A DNA stretch of 62,000 nucleotides from Zygnema cylindricum. Taxonomy: Eukaryota; Streptophyta; Zygnematophyceae; Zygnematales; Zygnemataceae. Under the pieces are notes generated by a model. It saw only the letters and a list, made by a program, of their open reading frames with translations. It ran no database searches and was not told where the DNA came from. Where the stretch lies: contig JBBHKE010000766.1 in the NCBI GenBank assembly GCA_037447655.1, positions 1-62,000 of the forward strand, read 5' to 3'. Below, piece after piece: positions 37,061 to 47,708 of this stretch. The position numbers and the translations under genes are program-made. Every line of letters begins with the position of its first letter. The first letter of the stretch is position 1.

Positions 37061-37167
37061 GTAGTTTTTGTATTTTCTAGTTTAAAATAAATTAGCGGAA
37101 ACATATATAAGAAATGATGGCAGCCTGCCTCCATCTCTTCTCTCTCTCCCCCATACTTGTTGTAGTC

Positions 37168-38351
37168 ACTGAAATACAAACAAGACAAAAACACACAACC
37201 AAACCGTCAAGCTGCCCGAGGAAGGCACAGCAAGGTACAGATGTGCTCCCCCACGATCTCGAATTCCACAAATCCACCAAAAGACCAAGTTTGGAGGGAA
37301 ACCTTCCGGACGTGGCCTTAGGCCGTGTGGATTAAAAACGTGGGCAGAAATAAAAGGGGAAATATTCTTAACCTATCTAGCCTCTACAGCTAGCTAGCAA
37401 GGAGAAGAAAGACACGTGGGCAATCGGTGAGAGAGAGAGCAAGAGAAAAGCTCCGCTGCCAAGAGAAAATTCTTGGCCGAGAGCTAAATTCTCTAAGTCT
37501 GAGAATTAGGCTAAGTAAGAGCTACGCTAGGCCTAAGCAAAATTAGCCTACGTCTAGTCTACTTTACATGCATGAAACTACTTAAGATGTTGGCCAATAG
37601 GCGGCCAACATCGTCTGCCGTACGCCTGAAAAAATCCACCATCCAAGGGTAAAAACCCTCCCTAACTACATGTGCGCGAACCTACATGGGTTCGCGACTT
37701 AAATAAATAAAAGGTATCGAAGCGCCGCCGATACCACTGGGAATCGCGATTCGTCGCCAAACGATACCGCGCGTCGATACTCACAAAATTGCGTGCATAT
37801 GCACGAAACAAAACATGTCGCACGAATTGAAACATATCGTCTGAAATATTCCCGGAAATCGCGCCGCGTTGATACTCCCAAAATCGTGTACCTTGAAAAT
37901 AAACAAAAACAAAACGTGCGCACGAAATTAGTATGCATTTAATCGTACGTGAACGCAAATCGCGTTCACATCATAAACACATGAACCGACGAAAACTCAC
38001 ACGTGGGAACGCAAATTATGCACGCGTGCCAAAATCGTGCGTGCATGCATAAAACCGCGCGTGCATGCATGAAACCTCACGCGCGTGCTTTAAACTGCGC
38101 GTGCATACAAAATATTGCGCGTGCGTGAAAAATACCGCGCGTGCGTGCAGAATGTCGCGCGTGCGTAAGAAAAACTGCGCGTGTATGAGAAATACCGCGC
38201 ATGCGTGGGAAATACCGCGCGTACGTAAGAAAAACTGCGCGTGCGTGGGAAATACTGCGCGTGCGGGCATTATATCGTGCGCACGCGCCAAATATCGCGC
38301 GTGCATGCATGATATCGTGCGCGCAAGCAATCGACACGCTGCGGCATGACA
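37168..38351 (-). repeat. Module M, copy 2, with CpG-rich array
   Basis: Nearly identical to 43081-44258 from ATACAAACAAGACAAAAACA to TCGACACGCTGCGGCATGAC. At 38351 it is separated by only two bases from LTR-like module 3. 38030-38340 is a CpG-rich tandem array (separate entry). Open frames over it with His/Ala/Cys repeats are artefacts of the array. Confidence 0.88.
38030..38340. repeat. CpG-rich tandem array, about 20-24 bp units (copy 1)
   Basis: About 12-14 units of the form ATACCGCGCGTGCGTGNNAA, with the alternates ACTGCGCGTGCATGGG and TATCGTGCGCACGC. Repeated at 43940-44245. Alternating purine-pyrimidine CGCGCGTGCGTG stretches could adopt Z-DNA. GC content is far above the surroundings. 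Confidence 0.92.
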
Positions 38352-38353
38352 GC

Positions 38354-38538
38354 TGTCGTGCATGAGAGGCAAGCAAGCGAACATGCATCACATCCCGCAA
38401 AGTCATGCTCACAAACATATATACAAATGAACATAAATATGAAAAGACAAGAAATAAATACACCATGAAAGGTATGAAGGTGAAGATGACCCAAAGAGAA
38501 AAGGGGAAAGAATACTCCCCTAAAGTGAAGTGAACCCA
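38354..38538 (-). repeat. 185-bp LTR-like module, copy 3 (3' LTR of the gag-protease element)
   Basis: TG...CA ends and the same length as the other copies. On the minus strand it follows the polypurine run GGAGCTGGGGGGGGGATTTA (38540-38559) that directly follows the protease frame. Confidence 0.85.
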
Positions 38539-38559
38539 ATAAATCCCCCCCCCAGCTCC

Positions 38560-41262
38560 TTAATCTGTAGAGGAGTTGGTCAAGACAGCCGAGGGTCTGG
38601 AACATAAATCGAGGCAGCAATGGTTAGCCGGGTTGAAAGAAAATGGAGAAGAGAGGCACTCCATGGGGAACCCTTGATCACCACCTGTACATGCATAAAC
38701 ACTTTGCAAACTCAACATCCCATTAGTATCACTATCCACCACATTGAGAATGTGTGGAAAGACCTCGGTGTCGACGGTATGGATCCTTTCCGAGAAAAAC
38801 GAGTCGCCATTGTCTTCGCGATGTTCGATACTGGAAAATGCAGGGAGAGCGGAAGCCAAATGTGCCATAGTGGGCAACGGCTTGCGAGTAGAGACAAGAG
38901 GGAGGCAGATTTTGCGACCGGGAAAATTAGAGGGACGGTAGGAGAAGGTCTGATCATGCATATCTACTCCTCCACCGATAACATCCTGTCCCACTAAGCA
39001 TTCGTAGTCGTTTGATTTGGTGACCAATGCTCGGACAGAAACCTCTACGGACTCACTCTCGGTTCCGTTGTGAAACCTAAAGACAAGCGGGTCCTTGGTA
39101 ATTCCAAGCACCGACTCCGTGGTACCGGCTGAAGTAAGAAGCCGGGTAGACGTGGCTTGGAGCTTGTCCTCTGTCAGACCAAGCTTTAGCGCAAATCCGG
39201 ATCCAATGATCACGGGTTTGGCTCCGGTGTCCATGAGAGGGAGAGAAGGAGAAACACCATTAACAGAGAAGGACATTCGAGAATTATCCAGGAAACTGAT
39301 GTGAGGATCAAGGTCACGGCGCTCATCCGCGGTAACCGGCTCAATGATTGAAAGACTACGGTTCAGTTGCAACGCCCTCAAAGCGGCGGCTGCAACGAAC
39401 TCGTCAACAAGGGGAGAGGCTTTGGGAACCTCATTAGGAAAGGGAGAGGCCCTGGGGGCCTCATCAATCATGGCAGAAAGGATGCTTAGCCATTCTTTGA
39501 CTCGATGTGCATCATGTATGGTATTATCCAGAATGGTGAGAGCTTCAGCCACAATGGAGGAAGCTGTGTCCGGTAGAGGAGAGAGAGATTCTTTCTCGAA
39601 CGAAAGTGGAATACGATAATTCTATAATTTACCGTCCCGATTATGATCAGGGGATCCCTTATCGAAAATGGCTGCCCGTTGTTGGACCGTGGAATCCCGG
39701 AGGATTCGACCAACCAACGATGGCGTGTGGACGACTGTCCTTGCCATCCCCGTGAACTGGGGTTTCATTTCGGCCATGAAGGCAGCGAATTGCTCCTTCA
39801 TCATGGCGGCCATCATGACTTGTAACTCGGCCTTTTCCCTCTCTCTGCGAGAGGTCTTAGGCGGAGTCGCCTCTTTCTCTGTCTCGGAAGGAGGAGTGAC
39901 CGGCTTGGCAGAACGTGCAGGAATTCCACCGTTCTGAATCTGATTGTGATACGAAAAATTAGGGTCCTTAACATGGCAACGGTGGACGTAATGTCCTATC
40001 TGGTTGCAATGGGTGCATGTGGCCGACTTATCAGGGCACATGCGGGCATCATGCCCCGTGTTTCCACATCGAAAACACAATCGGTCTCTGGAATTAAATG
40101 GTGGATTTCCCATGGGCGGCCTCTTTGGAGGCCTATTATTAGGCCATGGGCTACTAGGTGGAGAAAGTGGGGAAGCGACTTCCGAACGATCATGAGCTTC
40201 CCACCAACATGATTGCATCTCATATTCTACCGCATATTGAGCGGCTTGATCAAATGTAAACTTCAGACCGTAAGTCTGAGTGAGATGACTTTGTATAAAA
40301 CGTTTCAATTGATCTGGAAACTGTCCAACAAATTTTTGAACAGCTTCCGCATCGGACATTAATTCCGGCAAAGCTTCTCGCAAAGTCTCCATGCCAGCAC
40401 GTAAAGCAGGCGCGGTTTCTCCTGGTTTACGCGTGAAATTCTTTAATTCTTTCACCTGATCGGGGTTTTGCATCCGATACTCGGCTTCTAAGAAATCGAA
40501 CATAACAGATAGTAGATCCCGCAACGGAATAATCATTCCTCGTCGTGCTGGGACAGCAGCACGAGCAGCCACAGCATATTGGCGAGAAATTTCTGGGACT
40601 GCGGGAATTAGGACAACACCTTGGGCATCTAAGACCTCGGGAAAAGCGGCCTGGAATGGAATATCCGCTTGACCTATGACCTCGGGTGTACCAGCAAAAG
40701 GAGGGGAAAATTCTGTCATCGCGAGTATAGCATCATACTTGCGGGAATATAATGTAAGGGTCGAACCTTTAAGGTACCGACCAAGAAGAGAGAATGCAAC
40801 ATGAAGATCAAATCGATCTTGATAGCGAAATGCCAAATCACGCATTTCGGTATTATAGAGCATACGGAAATGGGATAAAGACATGGTATCCTTCATCCCT
40901 GAAAAGCAAAATTGCATTTTCCCCATGCCCCCCTCTGAAGAGGAAGCCATGTCGTCAAAGGAAGAATGCACTAGTGGTTCCAAATTTGGACCAACCGAAA
41001 ACGGATATGTGAGAGGATGGGAAAAGATTTCCTCTGAAAAGTCTCTTTCGGTTCTATCTAGGGATGACCTAGAGGAAACTGAGGATAATGATGAGACTGT
41101 GGTCAATACTGACCGAACTGACGGAGATCTAGGGGCGGCAACCGAAACTGGTGCGTCCGTAGCCTCGGAGAAACTAGAAAGATCTAACTGCGGTGGACGG
41201 AAAATTGTCCCGCCGCGGGTAGATCCGGATTGATAACGTAAGTTATCCCAATCCGTGGGCAT
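38560..41262 (-). CDS. LTR-element Gag-protease polyprotein split by one amber codon; no RT or integrase
   Basis: One frame of 901 codons from ATG 41262 to the stop at 38560, interrupted only by TAG at 39624-39622. The Gag part (546 aa) has a capsid-like helical region and two CCHC knuckles, CFRCGNTGHDARMC and CTHCNQIGHYVHRC. After the TAG the frame continues through an aspartic protease core, LPLMDTGAKPVIIGSGFALK (DTG) and VLGITKD. The frame then runs to within a few bases of the polypurine tract and the 185-bp LTR. There is therefore no room for reverse transcriptase, RNase H or integrase: this is a gag-protease non-autonomous element of Gypsy-like affinity. The TAG may be a read-through codon, as in some retroviruses, or a recent mutation. 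Confidence 0.88.
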
Positions 41263-41835
41263 ACACGAAGAGAAAACCCTCGAGTATGACTGGGAATTTC
41301 GGAACGACCTAACCGAGGTGCGTCAAATGACAGGCCAATCCACACAAAACAAACGAACACACGAAAGCTCTAGCAAGACCCGGTGGTCAGATCTAGCAAA
41401 AAGCCGGAATACCAAAACCTCTACCCTGCAAACAATGGGGCAAGGCCGAAGGGCCAGATCTATAAAAACAAACAGAAAAACTATCCAAGCACCTTTCGGT
41501 GCAGATCTACAGCGACACAGACAGAAAATTGTCTAAACAGTGCCACCAACGAAAAGATATATGAAAGGAAATCCAATCCAGATAGTCACGGGGAAACTCA
41601 AGGCCACTCACGGCCAGATAGCATGCAAGGAAAACAAAGAAAATGCAAATGCTCAAAAAGAAAGGTTCGTAATATAACCAATCCACACCGAACCCCTACA
41701 CGAGTGTCCAAATTACAAAGAAACGCTCCTGCACCCGCAAGGCATCGTGATACTTACAAACACCTTTAATACTCTGGTGAGTACTAAAAGTGAACCGGAC
41801 TTGGTCGAGGCAAGTCGGATTTTGCAGAGCTCCCT

Positions 41836-41938
41836 GGAATCGAACCCGCTCCGATTCCGAATAATCGTGCCCAGGAACCACCACTAAACACCCAGGCAAT
41901 TAGTATCCTGCTAGGGTATGCGTATCAGCGCTATGCCA
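41836..41938 (-). ncRNA. Pol III A/B-box-like pair (SINE or tRNA-derived), tentative
   Basis: On the minus strand GTGGCATAGCGC (41928-41939) resembles an A box, and GGGTTCGATTCC (41836-41847) matches the B-box consensus perfectly. Spacing is about 80 bp, longer than in most tRNAs, and no cloverleaf is evident. A SINE head or chance are both possible. Confidence 0.3.
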
Positions 41939-42295
41939 CGATATACCCAACTATAAAGCAATGATAATTTTAGGTTATAATTCGTGCAATTCTAATATAT
42001 ATAAATATATATTTTTATTTTGCTAAGTGTTCCGAATGATTACGGTTGGCAAGAGGAAAATAAAAAAAATATCAAATCCAACACAACCCAAACATCAACA
42101 AGATAACAAATTAAGTTGCACCAAAAGAAAGAAAGATAAGAAATATTGAGAAAAGTTCAAAAATAAAACACAAAGTACGGTAAAATTGGGCAAAAAGGTT
42201 TCCCAAACCCTAATTCCACGCTGTAAAAATCAAAAATCTGCGACCAATGAATGGTAATATGCTAACCTAGGGTTGAGAATTTCAAAATATAAAAC

Positions 42296-42375
42296 CTAAA
42301 TACGCCCAAACCCTAAATCTGCGGCCCAAACCCTAAATCTGCGGCCAAACCCTAATTCCGCAGATTAACCCTAAA
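42296..42375. repeat. Interstitial telomere-like repeats with a 17-bp higher-order unit
   Basis: CCAAACCCTAAATCTGCGG recurs three times with variants, and single AAACCCTAA words occur from 42206 to 42370. The CCCTAAA core equals the plant telomere repeat, but it is interspersed with TCTGCGG, so it is not a telomere. Confidence 0.8.
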
Positions 42376-42929
42376 AATCTGATACAAAATCAGACCTAAA
42401 TCTGCAGACCAGAAATTGAGTGGAAGCAAGATAGAAGACAAGAATTGAAAGCAAGAAAGAAGAAAACAAAAAACCAAAACAAAAGGTTTTTATTTTTTTT
42501 TTATAAAATAAAATTTATAAATTAAATTATTTTTATGATATATTTTCCCAATGCAAACTGAAAGCGAAAGAAAAAATAGAGAGAAAGTAGAATGAAACTT
42601 GTAGAAAGGGAAAACAAGGAGAAAAAACCAAATCAAAAAATAGGTGGAAGAAAATATAGAAATGAAAAGCGGTGGATTTAATATTGAAAATAATGAAATT
42701 TTTATATTTTTTTTTTCTTTAGATTTATTTTATCACACAAAACTGAGAAGTAAAACTGAAAATGAAAGGTAAATAGCCAGGAAAATATAAAGACAAAAAC
42801 AAGAATAAAAACTGGAAATGAAAGGTAATATTATTTTATGAAATAAATTTTTTATTTTTAATAATTTATTTTTTTTAAAATAAACTTTTAGAAAATGTGA
42901 TTTTTAAAACGTGTAGCTTTTGGACAAGA

Positions 42930-44258
42930 ATGCTAAGCCAGGAGGTAGCCACTAGGCTCTCTGGTCTTTATCACATTCCCTACAAGAGTTATCCCGTTAC
43001 GACAGCAAAGCAAGAAATATTCCAACCGGAACAAGGGAAAATCCAAATCCGATCAAAAATATACTCCTTTCAAGTTAACCGAAATACAAACAAGACAAAA
43101 ACACACAACCAAACTGTCAAGCTGCCCGAGGAAGGCACAGCAAGGTACAGATGTGCTCCCCCACGATCTCCAATTCCACAAATCCACCAAAAGACCAAGT
43201 TTGGAGGGAAACCTTCCGGACGTGGCCTTAGGCCGTGTGGATTAAAAACGTGGGCAGAAATAAAAGGGGAAATAAACTTAACCTATCTAGCCTCTACAGC
43301 TAGCTAGCAAGGAGAAGAAAGACACGTGGGCAATCGGTGAGAGAGAGAGCAAGAGAAAAGCTCCGCTGCCAAGAGAAAATTCTTGTCCGAAAGCTAAATT
43401 CTCTAAGCCTGAGAATTAGGCTAAGTAAGAGCTACGCTAGGCCTAAGCAAAATTAGCCTACGTCTAGTCTACTTTACATGCATGAAACTACTTAAGATGT
43501 TGGCCAATAGGCGGCCAACATCGTCTGCCGTACGCCTGAAAAAATCCACCATCCAAGGGTAAAAACCCTCCCTAACTACATGTGCGCGAACCTACATGGG
43601 TTCGCGACTTAAATAAATAAAAGGTATCGAAACGCCGCCGATACCACTGGGAATCGCGATTCGTCGCCAAACGATACCGCGCGTCGATACTCACAAAATT
43701 GCGTGCATACGCACGAAACAAAACATGTCGCACGAATTGAAACATATCGTCTGAAATATTCCCGGAAATCGCGCCGCGTCGATACTCCCAAAATCGTGTA
43801 CCTTGAAAATAAACAAAACAAAACGTGCGCACGAAATTAGTATGCATTTAATCGTACGTGAACGCAAATCGCGTTCACATCATAAACACATGAACCGACG
43901 AAAACTCACACGTGGGAACGCAAATTATGCACGCGTGCCAAAATCGTGCGTGCATGCATAAAATCGCGAGTGCATGCATGAAACCTCGCGCGCGTGCTTT
44001 AAACTGCGCGTGCATACAAAATACTGCGCGTGCGTGAAAAATACCGCGCGTGCGTGCAGAATACCGCGCGTGCGTAAGAAAAACTGCGCGTGCATGGGAA
44101 ATACCGCGCATGCGTGGGAAATACCGCGCGTGCGTAAGAAAAACTGCGCGTGCGTGGGAAATACTGCGCGTGCGGGCATTATATCGTGCGCACGCGCCGA
44201 ATATCGCGCGTGCATGCATGATATCGTGCGCGCAAGCAATCGACACGCTGCGGCATGA
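42930..44258 (-). repeat. Module M, copy 3 (longest), with CpG-rich array
   Basis: Starts AAGCCAGGAGGTAGCCACTA and ends TCGACACGCTGCGGCATGAC. Nearly identical to 37168-38351 over the last 1180 bp. It contains the second CpG-rich array at 43940-44245. It lies upstream (minus sense) of the gag-protease frame, but lacks the 185-bp module. Confidence 0.88.
43940..44245. repeat. CpG-rich tandem array (copy 2)
   Basis: Collinear with 38030-38340, including the same order of variant units, with only scattered substitutions. The two arrays therefore descend from one copied module and did not arise separately. Confidence 0.92.
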
Positions 44259-44259
44259 C

Positions 44260-44773
44260 GTCGTCTCCTTGACTCTCATCTCCATCGCCATTCAAAAAGG
44301 GATTATGATTCTTCCTCTCTCTACCTCTTGCTTCAGATTGCAATCAGGCATCAATACACAACATCAATTTGTCAAACATTTTCAGAAACTGATATTCCAA
44401 TTTACTCGGGCCTCCATACATCCGAGATTCTTCCTCAAATAAAACTCAAATAAAAGCTGAATGGTTTCTCCGAACGAATGTCGAAGTCGCCAGGAGGGAA
44501 TAAGTACTATTCTTCCTTCCGAGAGAACAATCTCTCTTTACCTCCACTCCTTCTTTACTCTTTTATTTCTGTCAAACAAGAATCTGAATTCTCCTCTTTT
44601 CCATCTTCATAAATAACATCAACTCATCCACGGAATTTTGTAGCCGATCATCCGAATGGCAAATGTTCTCAAACTTTAAGGGTCCAGCGGAAAGGAACCG
44701 TCAAACTGATCGAAACTAAATTCACTGTTCCTTCTCATTGCCTACACGTCTCTCATAAACTGAAGCATAACCT
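44260..44773 (-). other. 5' internal fragment of a second minus-strand LTR element
   Basis: Sequence directly downstream (minus sense) of the primer-binding site. It is cut at about 44259 by module M. Short frames only; a gag start is possible but not recognisable. Confidence 0.5.
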
Positions 44774-44785
44774 GCTCTGATACCA
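44774..44785 (-). other. Primer-binding site for initiator tRNA-Met
   Basis: The minus strand reads TGGTATCAGAGC, the classical plant LTR-element PBS complementary to the 3' end of initiator tRNA-Met. It starts two bases after the CA end of the LTR at 44788. Confidence 0.92.
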
Positions 44786-44787
44786 AT

Positions 44788-45535
44788 TGAAAGGATCTTT
44801 ACAATAAAATAAAACTGAGTGCAAATGCAAGCGGAAGCATAAATGGCAAAACACACACAAGAGAAATATAACCCCAAGGAAGCCAATATGTTCAAAAGGG
44901 AAACTTTTCTTACATGGTCTCCTCTCACCCTCAAAACTCACTCACTTGTAACTCCTCTTAATCATATAACAGATAATCTTCACTAACCTCTATAACTCCT
45001 CAAAAAACACCACAAAGCTATCAAACTCCCTTAACTCCTTGAACTGCTTCATCATCTACAAGGAGGATCCGCTCTCACTCAATTGATAAAAACTTCTCTC
45101 TCACTACGCCTCAATATATTCCTTCAAACGTCACGTAACAATCCCAACCAAACCGTACATGTAAAACGCACTTAGCGCTAACCAATCAAACTACACCATA
45201 CGTAACTTAACATGGTACACGACTACAAACGTCAATTGCGAACCGACTTGAACCACACGGTACGACTAGAACTTACATGAACCAAACGACAAAACAATTT
45301 CCACGTCACTTCTATAGTACGACTCAAACTTACGTGAAACGAAACGAAACGACCAAACAATTTCCAGGTCACTTCTATAGTACGACTCAAACTTACGTGA
45401 AACGAAACAAAACGAACAAGAAATTTCCACGTCACTTCAAATATCTAGCGATGAAACTACTTTGTCGTTGGTCGTCGCTGCTTAAGCTACGAGAATATCT
45501 CGTCGCTAAATGAGTTCTCATACTAAATTCTAACA
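44788..45535 (-). mobile_element. 5' LTR (748 bp) of a truncated LTR retrotransposon
   Basis: On the minus strand it starts TGTTAGAATTTAGTATGAG at 45535 and ends GATCCTTTCA at 44788, followed by the PBS. 45265-45440 contains three tandem copies of a 63-bp unit with CAATTTCCACGTCACTTC and GACTCAAACTTACGTGAAAC, probably promoter-region repeats. No second copy of this LTR is in the window, so the element's other end is lost or outside. Confidence 0.85.
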
Positions 45536-46021
45536 GGTTCAATGCATTGGAAAGAAAAATTGATTTGTATTTGGGATGATTTCATTAAGTGAGAAAGTCA
45601 CTTATATACAAATTACAAAGTGCTAATTACTGTGGAGTATAAGCGCTCTTTGGTGCGTTGTAACAAAAAGGATCTTAGTCTAGATTCTAATAAACGTGTT
45701 CGATATTTTAAGAGATCGACGTTAAGACTATATTCTAATCAATGTAGTCTAGATTCTAAGGGATTGACTTTAGGCGGCAATGTACAAGTGTGATTAAGAC
45801 CAACATTTATGATGTAGAGTTAAGCGACAACAAAAGTACGCCGACACAAATAATAATATAAAAGAGAAATAAATCGACGAAGAACAAAAAGGGACCGTCG
45901 CCCAAAAGACTTGTATGTAGGACGTCATGAGGGGACAGATGCATTTAATGAGAAGTACGGACGGGACCAAGTGAGACAAAAAGAGAACCGACGCTAAATG
46001 ACCCTCAATAGAGAGAGGGGG

Positions 46022-46104
<83 letters not shown>
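45536..46104. repeat. Region upstream of the NRT2 relic, with (GA)n
   Basis: 45660-45780 has repeats of TCTAGATTCTAA and GATCGACGTTAAGACTA type. 46026-46104 is a (GA)n run of about 39 units that ends at the ATG of the NRT2 relic, so it occupies the 5' UTR position. Confidence 0.85.
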
Positions 46105-46109
<5 letters not shown>

Positions 46110-46908
46110 GGATCTAAGCACTACTTCGGGCGGACGTGACGTTCCCGGAGACCCCGGAGAATCCATGAGAGGCGTGACAGGACGCGAGCCGATATTCGCC
46201 ATGGATGCCAGCCAAGGAGCGGAGGACACGGAAGGACTTTTTGACCTGCCCGTAGATTCGGAAACACAAGGCGCGAATAATAAATTTATTTATTGTACGG
46301 CAACCTCACATGCGCGCTTTTCATCTCGCGTGGTTCTCTTTTTCTACCGCGTTTTGCTCCTCATTTGCCGCTCCCCCATTGGTTCACATCATTCGTAAAA
46401 ATATTAACCTCGCGAAAACTAACGTAGGCGCCACTTCGATTACGTCAGTGGTTTTCGCACAACGTCGTTGTATCGGTATGCTATTTTGTCGGTATTCGAT
46501 ACGTTGCCTCTTTTTTGTTAATGACCACGGTTCCATGTACTCTTTTTTTGGCGGCAGTTTCGATGCCGACAGTATATATTCTCGTGCGACTTTTTATCGG
46601 ATTCGCGCTTGCGACATTTGTCACGTGTCAGGATTGGATGAGTTCTATGTTTAACGCTAAAATTGTTGGTTTGGCTAACGGCGTTACGGCCGGTTGGGGA
46701 AATTTGGACGGCAGGTTTATTCAATAGGTGATGCCGTACCTTTTGAAGTTGATTGAGGAGGGTTTGGGGTTCATTTAATTCACTGCATGGCGTTTGGCGT
46801 TTTTCGTGCCAGGTGTCACGCAAATCGTCGTCCGATTGATGGTATTAATGCTCGGTCAGGATTGTCCGGATGGACAATTTCTCGCGATTAGTCGATCTGG
46901 AGCAAGGA

Positions 46909-46965
46909 AGTCTCCCTCTCTCCCTCTCTCCCCTCTTTCCCCTCTCTCCCCTCTCTCCCCTCTCT

Positions 46966-47025
<60 letters not shown>
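46909..47025 (+). repeat. (CCCTCTC)n/(CT)n tract at the NRT2 deletion point
   Basis: Pure pyrimidine for about 115 bp, ending in CAG at 47025-47027, so it doubles as the polypyrimidine tract of the acceptor for exon 47028. It sits exactly where the second half of NRT2 is missing. Confidence 0.9.
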
Positions 47026-47027
<2 letters not shown>

Positions 47028-47045
47028 GAACAGGACGAAAACATG

Positions 47046-47335
47046 CACGCAGCTTCTATGAAGGTATGTTAAGAATTTTCAGTTTTTAGCAAGGAGCCCT
47101 AGTTGTAACGTGTGAGAATTGGAAATATTATTGTATATCTCCCCATAAGAGTATGTTATAAAAAATCATTTTTGTATGAAGGAACCATAGTTAAAATCTG
47201 ATAGTAGAAATCTGCCAGAATTGGAAATGCTATTGGATATCTTCCATGAAGGTTTGTTAATTTTTTTAAAGGAGCCATTGTTCAAATGTGCGGAAATTGG
47301 AAATGTTATCGTATATCCTGTTATCTTGTTATGCG
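47046..47335 (+). repeat. Tandem copies of NRT2-relic exon edge plus donor
   Basis: The unit CTTCTATGAAG|GTATGTTAA, then AAGGAGCC and GAATTGGAAAT..TATTGTATATC, occurs at 47055, again about 47145 (CATAAGAGTATGTTA) and about 47248 (CTTCCATGAAGGTTTGTTAA). Units are about 95-105 bp. The exon end and donor are thus repeated twice in the intron. Confidence 0.75.
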
Positions 47336-47708
47336 GTACTATATGTGTTCTTTTTTGGGTTCCAATTGTTTTGAAAGAAAGGGGATTTTATTTTTAATTT
47401 TGCGATGGTTAAACCATCTGGTGTTTTTTTTATTCAAATGGTTTTTATGCACATTTGTATTCACACATCCAAACTACATACAGAATCAAATCACGAGAGA
47501 AATTGCTTTAATACCAGTAATTTCTTCACACTTTTAAGTGATGGGCACTGTACTGGAGTGGAGGATACTTCATAGGCTGACCGTTTCCATGTGTTTTCTG
47601 TTCCGTTGACAGTTTGCGGAGAATGCGAAGGGAGAGAGAGGCCGCGCGGGAGTTCTTGCTTTGGCACAAAATGATGTGGAGGCCAGCAAAAAAGTTTCAG
47701 ATTTTTAG

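Larger units (their letters stand above)
41263..42926 (-). other. 5' untranslated or leader part of the gag-protease element, with unassigned AT-rich DNA
   Basis: No coding frame. 41380-41560 is partly repetitive (GGCCGAAGGGCCAGATCTA, CAGATCTACAGCG). 41836-41938 has tRNA-like boxes (separate entry). 42300-42375 has telomere-like repeats. 42400-42926 is very AT-rich with A-rich and T-rich stretches. I could not find a primer-binding site for this element. Confidence 0.4.
46105..47708 (+). pseudogene. NRT2: High-affinity nitrate transporter NRT2, pseudogene with internal deletion
   Basis: NRT2 proteins are 12-helix MFS nitrate/proton symporters of the plasma membrane. The relic has the typical N-terminus (MRGVTGREPIFA, LPVDSE), HMRAFHLAWFSF, FAAPPLVHIIRKNINLAKT, YILVRLFIGFALATFV, QDWMSSMFNAKIVGLANG (the MFS-family N...G.AAGWGN block follows) and FTAWRLAFFVPG, LGQDCPDG. 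It then jumps across a (CT)n tract to the C-terminal tail: exon 47028-47063 (DENMHAASMK) and exon 47613-47708 (FAENAKGERGR, then stop). Lesions: frame changes near 46304 and 46440-46515, stops at 46725-46727 and 46776-46778, and loss of helices 7-12. It cannot function. Confidence 0.88.

Noticed and set aside
38016-38466. Long His/Ala/Cys/Arg-rich frames on both strands (also at 43875-44442)
   Set aside because: Translations of the CpG-rich tandem array, with all frames open because the unit lacks stop codons.
42296-42375. Telomere or former chromosome end
   Set aside because: CCCTAAA words are separated by other sequence and lie in retroelement leader DNA; there is no continuous array.
43940-44245. 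CRISPR-like regular repeats
   Set aside because: Units are adjacent and degenerate with no unique spacers, and the context is a plant retroelement.
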